A stretch of 58,468 bases of DNA from Clostridiisalibacter paucivorans DSM 22131 (GTDB lineage: Bacteria > Bacillota > Clostridia > Tissierellales > Clostridiisalibacteraceae): positions 1 through 58,468 of the forward strand of contig NZ_JHVL01000018.1 of NCBI RefSeq assembly GCF_000620125.1, written 5' to 3'. The position numbers and the translations under genes were made by a program. The notes beneath the pieces are model-generated. The model was given only the letters and a program-made list of their open reading frames with translations. It had not been told where the DNA came from and ran no database searches. Below are positions 8,898 to 17,670 of the stretch, piece by piece (position 1 is the stretch's first letter; each line of letters opens with the position of its first letter).

Positions 8898-11800
8898 TAG
8901 TCAGCAAATAGCAGTAGATACTATAGATACAAATATGGCAGTGAATGCTGGGGCAGGCTCTGGGAAAACGAAAGTTCTGGTAGAACGATATATAAATATA
9001 TTGAAAAGGGGTAGCCTTAGAGAAAATAAAGAAATTGATTCCATAGTAGCCATAACATTTACAAATAAAGCTGCAGCAGAAATGAAGGAACGGGTAAGAA
9101 ATTCTATTAAGATGTTAAAGGATAAAGATATAAAGTGGAATAGGCTGTATAATGATTTGGATAGGGCAAATATTTCTACAATACATAGCTTTTGTACTGA
9201 GATATTAAAAGAAAATCCCATAGAAAGTAATGTGCCATCTAGATTTAATCTGCTTGATGAACATGAATCTACAGAATTATTATCAAATATAACTAAAAAA
9301 ATAATTAATAATGGAATTAAAAAGGGATGTGAAATATATGATTTTATAGAGTATTTTACCCCCGATTCATTAGATGGCTCCATCTACACCCTAAGTATTA
9401 TAGAAAATATTGTATCTATATATAAAAAGATTAGAACTACAGGCAAGAAATTTATACAGATTAAAGATATAACGTTAAAAAATATTGAAGGCTTAACCGT
9501 TGATATCAGTGAAATAAACAAGATAAGAAAAAATTTTTCGTTTTTAATAGAAAAGGGCTCAAAGAGATCAAAATATAAAAAATTAGAAGATGATATTGTA
9601 TGGGAAAGATTTAGAAGTAGAGATATATCCAATATTGATGTCAATCTGATTGATGAAATAATATATCTGTCTGATTATATTGGCAAAATGAAGAAATATC
9701 AAGATATTGTAGATGAATTAAGTCAATCAGTAAATAATGTAATTATGATTAGAGAGAAATATTATAAAAAGATTTATGAAATACTGTTAGACATATTGAT
9801 AGAATTAGATATAGAGTATAGCAATCAGAAAAGAATATTAGGGCTATTAGATTATGAAGATTTGCAGATAAAGGTTTTGGAACTTTTTGAAGATGATGAT
9901 ATATTAGCTAGATACCACAATAGATTTAGGTATGTAATGGTTGATGAGTTTCAAGATACTGATGAATTACAAAAGAATATAATATATAAATTATGTAGTA
10001 AGTTAAAGCCTCTAGATAGGAAAAATCTTTTCGTAGTTGGAGACCCTAAGCAATCCATATACGGATTTAGAGGGGCTAATGTAGATGTATTTTATAAAGT
10101 TATGGAAGATATAAATAAATTGTATGGAAATGAAACAATAGTTTTAAAAGATAACTTTAGAACAGTAGATACTGTCATGGATTTTATAAATGATATTTTT
10201 CAAAATATAATGTCTAACAAATATACTCCACTAAGATATAATAGTAGATCTGCAAATAGTATAGATGTGGAATTTCTTACAAACGAGGATTTAAAAGTAT
10301 TTGAGGGACAATCTGAAGGAGATTATCAAAAAAGATTTGAGGCAAGTTTAATTGCTAAAAGAATAAGAAAATTGATAAAAGAAGGCTATAATTATGACGA
10401 TATTGCCATACTTTTTAGGTCTTCTTCAGATATAGATATATATGAAAAATATTTACACAAATATGAAATTCCGTATTACACCCTTGTAGGAAATGATTTA
10501 TTAAAAAGACAAGAGATAATAGACATCATCAATTGTTTAAAGACTATAAACAATAAATATGATGACTTATCTTTGCTGGGAGTGTTGAGGAGTCCTTTAT
10601 TTGGTATTTCTGATGAAACCCTATATTATCTTAGAAAATACACAGATGACTATATTATACAGTCTATGGATACAGAAATTGAAGAATTGAAGGTAGAACA
10701 GAAAGAGATGTTAAAAAAGGCATATGAGATTATAGATAGTCTCAATGGTTTTAAATATGTCATGACATTAAAGGAATTAATCAATAAAATTCTTGATTTG
10801 ACTAATTATATGGAGATTTTATTGTTGAAAAAGGAAGGAAAACAATCGATAGCAAATATATATTCATTTATAGATTTGGCAGAAAGATATGAAAAGGAGA
10901 ACAATGGCACAATAAATGAATTTATTGATTATATAGATAATTTGATATCCAATGGGGCCATTCAAGAGCAGGAACAACTTCAGTCAGAGACAGATAATAT
11001 TGTAAAGATAATGACAATACATAGGTCGAAGGGATTAGAATTTCCAGTTGTATTTATTCCTCAAATGGCAAAAAGATTTAATTTGATAAATGGGCCCATA
11101 CTTTTCAATGAAAATTTTGGAATAGGAATAAAGCACCCAAATGATTTAGGAAAATTGGATAAAGATATATCACCTATATATGCTAAATTAAATGAAGTAC
11201 AAAAAAGAAATGATATAGAAGAAAATAAGAGAGTATTATATGTGGCGATGACAAGGGCAGAAAAAAGGCTTATTATGGGTTTACAGCCTATAGATAAATT
11301 TAAATATAGCTTTAAGGGAATAATAGGAAATAATATTCCTAAGGATAAGTGCAAATTTACAGCAGATATTGAATTGGAAAATACAACTGATTTTACTACA
11401 GTGCATATACCTAAAAAGATAATGCTTGATAATTCAAATAAAAAATCTATAGAATTAATGGAATATGATAATTATAATAATAATAAAAATTTCAATAGAT
11501 TTACTATAACTCAATATATGGTATTTAATTATTGTAACAGATATTTCTATATGACATATTATAAGGGAATTCCTATTGCAAATGATTATTATATTGAAAA
11601 AAAGAAAAGTAGTATACTGATAGATAGTGCTACTAGAGGAACTATAGTACATAATATCTGTGAAAGATATATTGATGGAATGGATGCACGGCATATGATA
11701 GAAGAAGAATTATATAAGTATGGATTGCCTTTAGATAAAGCATATATAGATGAAATAATGGTATATATAAAGAATTATATATATTATTATCATGAAGATT

Positions 11801-12216
11801 TTGATATATGTTACAAAGAAAAGGAATTTTATTATAATATATTTGGGAAAAATATTTATGGAATAATAGATAGAATAAATATAAAGGATGGGAGGGCAGA
11901 GATAATAGACTATAAGACCAATAGTGTAAGAAATACCAAAAGTAAATTGAGAAAACAATATGGTCCACAGTTGAGGCTATATGCCAAGGCATTCCAAGAT
12001 ATCTCTAATATTGTAGTGGATAGTGCCAGTATATTATTATTGGAGACAGGAGAAAAAATAAATATTGATATTTCAAATAATAAAATAGAAGAAAATTTAA
12101 ATAATATAAAACAATTTATAGAATTTGTAACTACCCATAGAGATATAAAAGACTATCACAAAAGGAGTTATGGGTGCAAATATTGTAAATTTAACTATAT
12201 ATGTGAGATATATTAA
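8884..12216 (+). CDS. addA: ATP-dependent helicase/nuclease subunit AddA
   Basis: The ATG at 8884 is chosen because AAGGAG lies seven bases before it; an ATG at 8866 would overlap that site. The 1110-aa protein has all SF1A motifs: Walker A (NAGAGSGKTKVLVERY, residues about 21-36), FTNKAAAEMKERV, DEFQDTD, GDPKQSIYGFRGA, DNFRT, TIHRSKGLEFPVVFIP and VAMTRAEKRL. It ends in a RecB-family nuclease domain with AEIIDYKTNS and a CKYCKFNYIC tail. AddA is the 3'-5' translocating motor and 3'-strand nuclease, paired with AddB. It overlaps the end of addB in a two-gene operon. Confidence 0.96.
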   Translation: MKLTDSQQIAVDTIDTNMAVNAGAGSGKTKVLVERYINILKRGSLRENKEIDSIVAITFTNKAAAEMKERVRNSIKMLKDKDIKWNRLYNDLDRANISTIHSFCTEILKENPIESNVPSRFNLLDEHESTELLSNITKKIINNGIKKGCEIYDFIEYFTPDSLDGSIYTLSIIENIVSIYKKIRTTGKKFIQIKDITLKNIEGLTVDISEINKIRKNFSFLIEKGSKRSKYKKLEDDIVWERFRSRDISNIDVNLIDEIIYLSDYIGKMKKYQDIVDELSQSVNNVIMIREKYYKKIYEILLDILIELDIEYSNQKRILGLLDYEDLQIKVLELFEDDDILARYHNRFRYVMVDEFQDTDELQKNIIYKLCSKLKPLDRKNLFVVGDPKQSIYGFRGANVDVFYKVMEDINKLYGNETIVLKDNFRTVDTVMDFINDIFQNIMSNKYTPLRYNSRSANSIDVEFLTNEDLKVFEGQSEGDYQKRFEASLIAKRIRKLIKEGYNYDDIAILFRSSSDIDIYEKYLHKYEIPYYTLVGNDLLKRQEIIDIINCLKTINNKYDDLSLLGVLRSPLFGISDETLYYLRKYTDDYIIQSMDTEIEELKVEQKEMLKKAYEIIDSLNGFKYVMTLKELINKILDLTNYMEILLLKKEGKQSIANIYSFIDLAERYEKENNGTINEFIDYIDNLISNGAIQEQEQLQSETDNIVKIMTIHRSKGLEFPVVFIPQMAKRFNLINGPILFNENFGIGIKHPNDLGKLDKDISPIYAKLNEVQKRNDIEENKRVLYVAMTRAEKRLIMGLQPIDKFKYSFKGIIGNNIPKDKCKFTADIELENTTDFTTVHIPKKIMLDNSNKKSIELMEYDNYNNNKNFNRFTITQYMVFNYCNRYFYMTYYKGIPIANDYYIEKKKSSILIDSATRGTIVHNICERYIDGMDARHMIEEELYKYGLPLDKAYIDEIMVYIKNYIYYYHEDFDICYKEKEFYYNIFGKNIYGIIDRINIKDGRAEIIDYKTNSVRNTKSKLRKQYGPQLRLYAKAFQDISNIVVDSASILLLETGEKINIDISNNKIEENLNNIKQFIEFVTTHRDIKDYHKRSYGCKYCKFNYICEIY

Positions 12217-12226
12217 GGATTTTATT

Positions 12227-12281
12227 CCCCTCCAGAATATTAGTCAATATAATTGACCAGAATATTTATGGAGGGGTTTTT
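12227..12281 (+). promoter_or_regulatory. Long hairpin after addA that includes the SD of the next gene
   Basis: CCCCTCCA (12227-12234) pairs with TGGAGGGG (12269-12276). Inside, AATATT pairs with AATATT, and GTCAAT (12243-12248) pairs with ATTGAC (12251-12256). A short T run follows. It looks like a terminator for addAB, but the 3' arm is also the GGAGGGG ribosome binding site of the 12282 gene, so folding would both stop transcription and mask translation. Confidence 0.75.
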
Positions 12282-12494
12282 ATGATGATTAAAGGGATAT
12301 TTTTTATTTTTTGGGGATTTTTTATGGCAACTAATGATATTTATGATTATAAGAATACTTTATTAAATAAAAAAATTATTAAAAGAACCTTTGAGAAGGA
12401 TAATTATTATGAAGTTAAATTAATAATAGGTATTTTCTCATTTATAGTGGGACTTTTTACTATATTAAGTCATGTTCTAGTTATTAGCTCATAG
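12282..12494 (+). CDS. Small two-helix membrane protein of unknown function
   Basis: The 70-aa product has a hydrophobic N-terminal helix (about residues 4-17, GIFFIFWGFFMA), a polar middle with many Lys, Asp and Tyr, and a second helix (about 47-68, IIGIFSFIVGLFTILSHV). Two consecutive ATG codons (12282, 12285) are possible starts; the second gives better spacing from GGAGGGG. I do not recognise the family. The gene lies between addA and a larger membrane protein 19 bp downstream, with which it may be co-transcribed. Confidence 0.6.
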   Translation: MMIKGIFFIFWGFFMATNDIYDYKNTLLNKKIIKRTFEKDNYYEVKLIIGIFSFIVGLFTILSHVLVISS

Positions 12495-12513
12495 GGAAAG
12501 TGGGATTTGAAAA

Positions 12514-14352
12514 TTGCTTAAAAAAATCATATTAATAGTTATTATAATAATTTGTTTTAAAAATAAATCTTATGCTGCAAATAATGATAAAAATATGTTG
12601 CTGGTATTGGACAATATTGATTATGAAATTATAAATGAATTAATTGTAGACTATAATTGTTCCATAGGTTTAATGAATGCTTGTATAGAAAACTATTTTA
12701 AAGATATAGATTTAGATTCATATTTCATGACTATAGCTTCAGGGGAGAAAATAAAAGCAAAGAGGCAGCTAGATAATATACTGACATTGTCTAAAATATG
12801 TAATGCAAATCATAAGAAATTGAAATATATAGGTAAGGGTAAATCCTCAATATTGATAGATAAAGATTATATATCAATGGAAGAAAAGGAAGGTTTGGAT
12901 ATAATATATAGAAAAGAATGGTTAATAGAGAAAATAGATAATTTTTTTCATGATGGAGATTTATTAATTGTAGACCTTGATATTGATAATATTGAAGAAA
13001 GAAAAGAAGTATTTAAAGATATTTTATCTATATATAATAGAAGAGCCAATATTCTGATAATATCCCAAGGAGTACCACAGAAATTTAGAGTGAGATTTAA
13101 CAAGACTATAGTACCTGTATTATATATAGATAAACATAAAGAAGGGGGGATACTTACTAGCGATTCTACTAAAAGGATAGGTATAATATCTATACTGGAT
13201 TTATTTCCAACAATTATTAAAAATATGGGCATATCTACTACTAATATAACTAGAGGAAGTCCAATATATACAATAAAAGGAAATCCTAATAGATGGGAAA
13301 GTATATTTTTAAATAGTGTAGGTATGAATATTATAAAATATATAATATATGGAGTATTTGTATTTATTCAAAGCACTGTTATAGTAAGATATCTATTGAA
13401 TAATGGATACAAATATATAGATGTTTTTTTGGTGAATACATGTCAAATGGCTATATTTATTTCTTTGGTTATGGGAATTATTATCAAAAACCTTGATATA
13501 TATATATATTTAAGTACAGTTTTTTTTGTATCTATAGGTTGGTCATTTTACAGCAGAAGATCTATAGGAAATATGTTTGATTTATTATCTGTTTTTACAA
13601 ATCTCATTATATTATATGGTGTATTTTTCAATATAGAGATGCTATACAGATCTTTTATTGGTTATAACAATATATTGGCTGGGGGAAGATTTTATGGATT
13701 AAATAATGATATCTTAGGTGTACTATTAGGGACATCAATTATAACTATATTTTATATAAAAAAATATATAGATAATAAATTTTTTTCTAAAATGATAATC
13801 ATATGTTATATTGCCATTATTTATATTGCACTGTCTTCTAGATTTGGTGCTAATTTTGGGGGATATTTGACAGCTATTTTTTCAACTGTTTTTGTGATAT
13901 CTAAGTTTATATTTAAAAGAAGGAATAAGATATCAAGTATTGTTTTTTTAATTATATTGGTGGGGATATTGGTTTTTGTAAATATATATTTAGATTATAT
14001 ATCTTATGATATTGGATATATGGGAAGATTTATATCGAGAATAAAAGAGATAGGGTCTCAAGAAATAGTAGACATGGTTATAATAAAAGCAAAACAAGTG
14101 TTGTTTATGATTATAGTTCCTCCTTGGAGTATAACATTTTTAGTACATATATTTTTTATATTGAATTTATATAGAAAGAGTTATAAACAACATATAAATC
14201 TGTCATATATAGATATTAGTTTTTTTGTAATAATGTTTTTTAGTTTATTACTAAATGATACAGGTGTAACTACTTTTTTTTATATAAACACATATTACTT
14301 AACTTATAAGATAGATATGCAGATGAAAGACCATACATTTAAAATCAATTAG
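12514..14352 (+). CDS. Large membrane protein with secreted alkaline-phosphatase-like N-terminal region
   Basis: This 612-aa product has a TTG start and a weak upstream GTGGG. Residues 1-21 form a signal-like helix ending in SYAAN. An extracytoplasmic stretch of about 250 residues follows; its last part (SDSTKRIGIISILDLFPTII) resembles the conserved end of alkaline-phosphatase-superfamily domains, but I see no clear metal-binding or nucleophile set. The C-terminal half holds about ten hydrophobic helices with the motif GRFYGLNNDILGV, a pattern I have seen only in uncharacterised Firmicute membrane proteins. Function is unknown; a cell-envelope role is a guess. An N-terminal pseudo-enzyme fused to a polytopic domain is the notable feature. 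Confidence 0.65.
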   Translation: MLKKIILIVIIIICFKNKSYAANNDKNMLLVLDNIDYEIINELIVDYNCSIGLMNACIENYFKDIDLDSYFMTIASGEKIKAKRQLDNILTLSKICNANHKKLKYIGKGKSSILIDKDYISMEEKEGLDIIYRKEWLIEKIDNFFHDGDLLIVDLDIDNIEERKEVFKDILSIYNRRANILIISQGVPQKFRVRFNKTIVPVLYIDKHKEGGILTSDSTKRIGIISILDLFPTIIKNMGISTTNITRGSPIYTIKGNPNRWESIFLNSVGMNIIKYIIYGVFVFIQSTVIVRYLLNNGYKYIDVFLVNTCQMAIFISLVMGIIIKNLDIYIYLSTVFFVSIGWSFYSRRSIGNMFDLLSVFTNLIILYGVFFNIEMLYRSFIGYNNILAGGRFYGLNNDILGVLLGTSIITIFYIKKYIDNKFFSKMIIICYIAIIYIALSSRFGANFGGYLTAIFSTVFVISKFIFKRRNKISSIVFLIILVGILVFVNIYLDYISYDIGYMGRFISRIKEIGSQEIVDMVIIKAKQVLFMIIVPPWSITFLVHIFFILNLYRKSYKQHINLSYIDISFFVIMFFSLLLNDTGVTTFFYINTYYLTYKIDMQMKDHTFKIN

Positions 14353-14453
14353 AAAAAAAATTTGCGCAAAAGAGAAAGAAAACTTTTCAATATAATCCAA
14401 ATATTTAAAATATTATTAAAAATACCAATATTCGAAATGAAGGGAAAATGAAG

Positions 14454-14524
14454 CATTTAATGTAAAAAATAAACATATAAATAAATTAAATGAAAATTGG
14501 CAAAAAAATTGCATTTCATTTAAT
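14454..14524 (+). promoter_or_regulatory. Candidate sigma-54 (-24/-12) promoter with repeated CATTTAAT boxes
   Basis: TTGGCA (14497-14502) and TTGCAT (14509-14514) place GG (14499) and GC (14511) exactly 12 bases apart, as in sigma-54 promoters (TGGCAC-N5-TTGCA type). CATTTAAT or its inverse occurs at 14454-14461, 14485-14492 and 14517-14524; the last two form an inverted repeat around the promoter. The window also encodes RpoN. No enhancer-binding activator gene is nearby. The rest of the 254-bp gap (14353-14606) is AT-rich with no ORF. Confidence 0.55.
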
Positions 14525-14606
14525 GTTGAAGGGGGAATAAATTATGACGTAAAAGTTAATGTAAAACTAAGGAAAACATTATCACAAAAATAAGGGGGAA
14601 TTGATA

Positions 14607-16175
14607 ATGGAAGGCGGATATGGTGTTTTAGCAGTATTACCACCTTTGATAGCTATAATATTAGCTTTTGTTACTAAACGGGTGTTGGTTTCTTTATTCC
14701 TTGGTATATTTACTGGTGGAATTATAATTTCTGGAGGCAATCCCTTTGGAGGAGTAGTTTATTCACTAGATAAAATTGTTACGTCTATGACTGATGATTA
14801 TAATGCAAGGTTATTGTTATTTAATTTAATCATGGGTTCAGGTGTGGCATTTATATGGAAATTGGGTGGTAGTGAAGCATTGACAGTATGGGCAAGGGAT
14901 AAAATAAAGAGTAGAAAGTCAGCAGGGGTAGGAGCATGGCTATTGGGAATAATAGTGTTTTTTAATGATTATGTAAATGCAGCTATTGTGGGAAATGTCT
15001 TTAGAGATATAAGTGAAGAGCAAAAGATTTCCACTGAAAAATTATCTTATATATTAGATTCAACTGCTGCACCTGTTGCTACTTTTTTCATATCAGATTG
15101 GATAGCATTTCAAATAGGTATGGTAAAATCGGGAATGGATACAGCTAATATTACTTCTATGAGTGCATTTGAGGGATATTTAAGGAGTGTTCCTTTGAAT
15201 CTATATTGTATATTTGCAGTATTATTTGTAGGCATAGTAGTAATAACAGGAAAAGATTTTGGCCCTATGCTCAAGGCTGAACATAGAGCTATATCTGAAG
15301 GAAAGATAGTAAGGGATGGAGCTAAACCTATGATGGATGTAGGATATGAATTAGGAGAACCTATAAAGACTAGACCCATGATAATAACATTCTTTGCACC
15401 GTTGATTGTATTAGTAGTGGTAACATTGTTTGGATTTTGGTGGACAGGTAGGGGAGCAGGGAATTTAATGGAGATACTAGGAGCTTCAGATCCAGCCACA
15501 GCTCTGTTATGGGGAGCTTTTGCAATGTCTATCACAGGTATAATTATGGCATTAACTACTAAAATTATGAATTTGTCAGAGGCTATGGATACACTTATAA
15601 ATGGATTTAAATTAATGCTTTTGGCATCTGTAATATTAGTAATGGCATGGTCATTAGGTGGAGTTACTGGAGATATGCAATTGGCAGATTTTATAGTTAA
15701 TTCCATAGGAGAGAACACTCCATTTGCCATATTACCTGGTATTATATTTATAATAGGTATGGTTGTAGCCTTTGCCACTGGAACCTCTTGGGGAACTATG
15801 ACAATACTTACTCCAATAGCTATACCATTGGCTTATAAATTGACAGGAGATATAAATTTATCAGTTTCAATGGCCGGTGTAGTATTTTCAGGGGCTATAT
15901 TTGGAGATCACTGTTCACCTATTTCAGATACAACAGTATTGGCATCTATATTTTCAGGGGCTGACCATATAGATCATGTGTCTACTCAAATCCCCTATGC
16001 ATTATCAGTAGCAGTAATATCATTTTTAATGTATTTATTATATTCCTTTGCAGGATTAGGACCAATTATCTTAATTCCAATAGGAATAGTGTTAATGTTA
16101 GTTATGCATTATATACTTTCAGGATATTATGAGAAAAAATATGGTATAGATTCTAGAACTAAAAGAGCAGTATAA
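14607..16175 (+). CDS. Na+/H+ antiporter, NhaC family
   Basis: The ATG at 14607 is preceded by AAGGGGGA at good spacing; a TTG six bases earlier is too close to it. The 522-aa protein has about eleven or twelve hydrophobic helices. NhaC-superfamily hallmarks include FFNDYVNAAIVGNVF, LDSTAAPVATFFISDW, FATGTSWGTMTILTPIAIPL and FGDHCSPISDTTVLAS. It would exchange external protons for internal Na+ (or another cation or organic acid) across the membrane; the substrate cannot be read from sequence. It stands alone, possibly under sigma-54 control, and converges on an MFS gene. Confidence 0.9.
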   Translation: MEGGYGVLAVLPPLIAIILAFVTKRVLVSLFLGIFTGGIIISGGNPFGGVVYSLDKIVTSMTDDYNARLLLFNLIMGSGVAFIWKLGGSEALTVWARDKIKSRKSAGVGAWLLGIIVFFNDYVNAAIVGNVFRDISEEQKISTEKLSYILDSTAAPVATFFISDWIAFQIGMVKSGMDTANITSMSAFEGYLRSVPLNLYCIFAVLFVGIVVITGKDFGPMLKAEHRAISEGKIVRDGAKPMMDVGYELGEPIKTRPMIITFFAPLIVLVVVTLFGFWWTGRGAGNLMEILGASDPATALLWGAFAMSITGIIMALTTKIMNLSEAMDTLINGFKLMLLASVILVMAWSLGGVTGDMQLADFIVNSIGENTPFAILPGIIFIIGMVVAFATGTSWGTMTILTPIAIPLAYKLTGDINLSVSMAGVVFSGAIFGDHCSPISDTTVLASIFSGADHIDHVSTQIPYALSVAVISFLMYLLYSFAGLGPIILIPIGIVLMLVMHYILSGYYEKKYGIDSRTKRAV

Positions 16176-16248
16176 AGATACAATCATTAGATGGTTTAGT
16201 CTAATGACAAAGGTATAAGAATAGTTAATAGCTCGTAGTTGATGGACT

Positions 16249-16294
16249 AAGGGATTCATACCAAACCGTAATAAAAATTTGGTGAGAGTCCCTT
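16249..16294. repeat. Imperfect hairpin downstream of nhaC
   Basis: AAGGGATTC pairs with GAGTCCCTT-type sequence (16249-16257 with 16286-16294, one mismatch), and inside it CCAAA (16261-16265) pairs with TTTGG (16278-16282). It lies in the 145-bp gap before the terminator palindrome. It has no T run and no known function. The surroundings (TAGTTAATAG, CGTAGTTGATG) are reminiscent of the TTAGTAG-rich hairpins elsewhere in the window. Confidence 0.4.
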
Positions 16295-16320
16295 ATTGAT
16301 AGAGTTAAAAGTTTAAAAGA

Positions 16321-16365
16321 ATAAAATAGAAGTTAGTAGTTATTAACTACTAACTTCTATTTTAT
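16321..16365. terminator. Perfect 22-bp palindrome, bidirectional terminator between nhaC and the MFS gene
   Basis: Arms 16321-16342 and 16344-16365 are perfect inverted copies with a one-base centre and a TTAGTAGTTA core. A-rich and T-rich feet on both sides suit termination for both converging genes. The right arm overlaps the stop codon of the MFS gene. The same core recurs in other intergenic hairpins. Confidence 0.85.
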
Positions 16366-17540
16366 ATCTTCAATCTTTTTCTTACTGTAGGATCATTGAA
16401 TACATTTCTAAATATAAATAGAGAGATTAGACATTCTAAAGAAGCTATTCCCATTACCAATCTGTAACCACCAATTTCAAATAGAGTAGGTCCCAATGAT
16501 GTAAATATAATAAATGTTAATGAGTTTGTAAAAAATATAAGGGTCATAAAAGTAGTTCGATTATTTGGATATACTTCAGAACATATGGTTTGAAATGCAG
16601 TCCAACCACCGTCAAGCCCCATGGCAAATAAAAAAGATAGAGGTATAACAGTATATGGAGAACCCATATATGGTATAAATATAAGAGAAACAGTCATGAT
16701 AATAAAACTTATTTTTGAATAAAGTACATCGCTCAATTTATGACTTATAGCTGTATATAATAATACTCCAAATACAGTACCTAGTGCAGTAAATGTATAC
16801 ATAACTCCTATTTCAGATTGATTTAAACTAAAGGTTCTTTTTAACCATATGGAAAAATAGTTTAATGTCAATATAGGTGAAGAGACTATTAGAAACTCAA
16901 TTGCTAAAAATTTCAATGTAATTGGATTTTTAATCATAGATTGAAAATCTTCTATATTAGCTGATTGAATTTCAGCAGAATTATTTCCGTTGGTTTCAGG
17001 AAGCATAAAGCAAAGTATGATTATAATAAAGGATAAAAGAGATAAGGGAAAGTATATAATTTTTAAACCAGAAAATTTAGACATTATTGTTCCGTATATG
17101 GGGCTTAATAAGATAGCTAAAGCAAATGCTATTCTTATAAAACCAGATGCCTTTCCTCTTTTACTGTAGGGAACAAAGTCGCTTATATAAGATATGACAG
17201 ATGCATTTAGTGTAAAATTACCTAATCCTATGAATGTGCGACCTATTGCAAATATCAATGGGAATTTTGCAATAGCACAAAGTATTGTACCTAATAAAAA
17301 AGAAAACATTGAAAAAATTAAGATTCTTTTTTTACTATATTTGTCTGCCCATATCCCCAATAGAGGTACAAGTAGTCCCACTATGGAAAAGCCTATATTT
17401 AAATATATTACACTGCTTTCATTTATATTAAAAATTGAAGAAATATAAGGTATAAGTGGGTTTATAAAATTCATTTCAAGGTATATAATAAATTGAATCA
17501 AAAAAGTAGTAACAAGTATTAAGAATATATTCAAAATCAA
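16362..17540 (-). CDS. Major facilitator superfamily transporter
   Basis: The 392-aa protein has about twelve hydrophobic helices. An MFS signature lies after helix 2 (GIWADKYSKKRILIFSM, residues about 62-78), and a conserved Arg-containing segment after helix 4 (GRTFIGLGN). FVPYSKRGKASG matches the family's helix 4-5 loop. The substrate cannot be read from sequence; drug export or small-metabolite transport are both possible. It is monocistronic on the minus strand with AGGAGG at its start, convergent with nhaC and divergent from an ABC exporter gene. Confidence 0.88.
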   Translation of the reverse strand: MILNIFLILVTTFLIQFIIYLEMNFINPLIPYISSIFNINESSVIYLNIGFSIVGLLVPLLGIWADKYSKKRILIFSMFSFLLGTILCAIAKFPLIFAIGRTFIGLGNFTLNASVISYISDFVPYSKRGKASGFIRIAFALAILLSPIYGTIMSKFSGLKIIYFPLSLLSFIIIILCFMLPETNGNNSAEIQSANIEDFQSMIKNPITLKFLAIEFLIVSSPILTLNYFSIWLKRTFSLNQSEIGVMYTFTALGTVFGVLLYTAISHKLSDVLYSKISFIIMTVSLIFIPYMGSPYTVIPLSFLFAMGLDGGWTAFQTICSEVYPNNRTTFMTLIFFTNSLTFIIFTSLGPTLFEIGGYRLVMGIASLECLISLFIFRNVFNDPTVRKRLKI

Positions 17541-17670
17541 ACCTCCTAAAAATTGACTATTTTTCTGTTGCTTAAACTATTATAGCATGTATTTTCATTT
17601 TTTGATACAATATGTAAAGAATATAATTCTTGGAATATAATGATAAGAGCTAAGAGAAGGAGTGATATAT

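Noticed and set aside
15110-15778. 222-codon open frame on the minus strand inside nhaC
   Set aside because: It lies wholly antisense to a well-recognised antiporter, has no SD, and its protein resembles no family; it is a shadow of codon bias.
16321-16365. CRISPR-like repeat
   Set aside because: It is a single palindrome with no regularly spaced copies or cas genes; it fits a bidirectional terminator.
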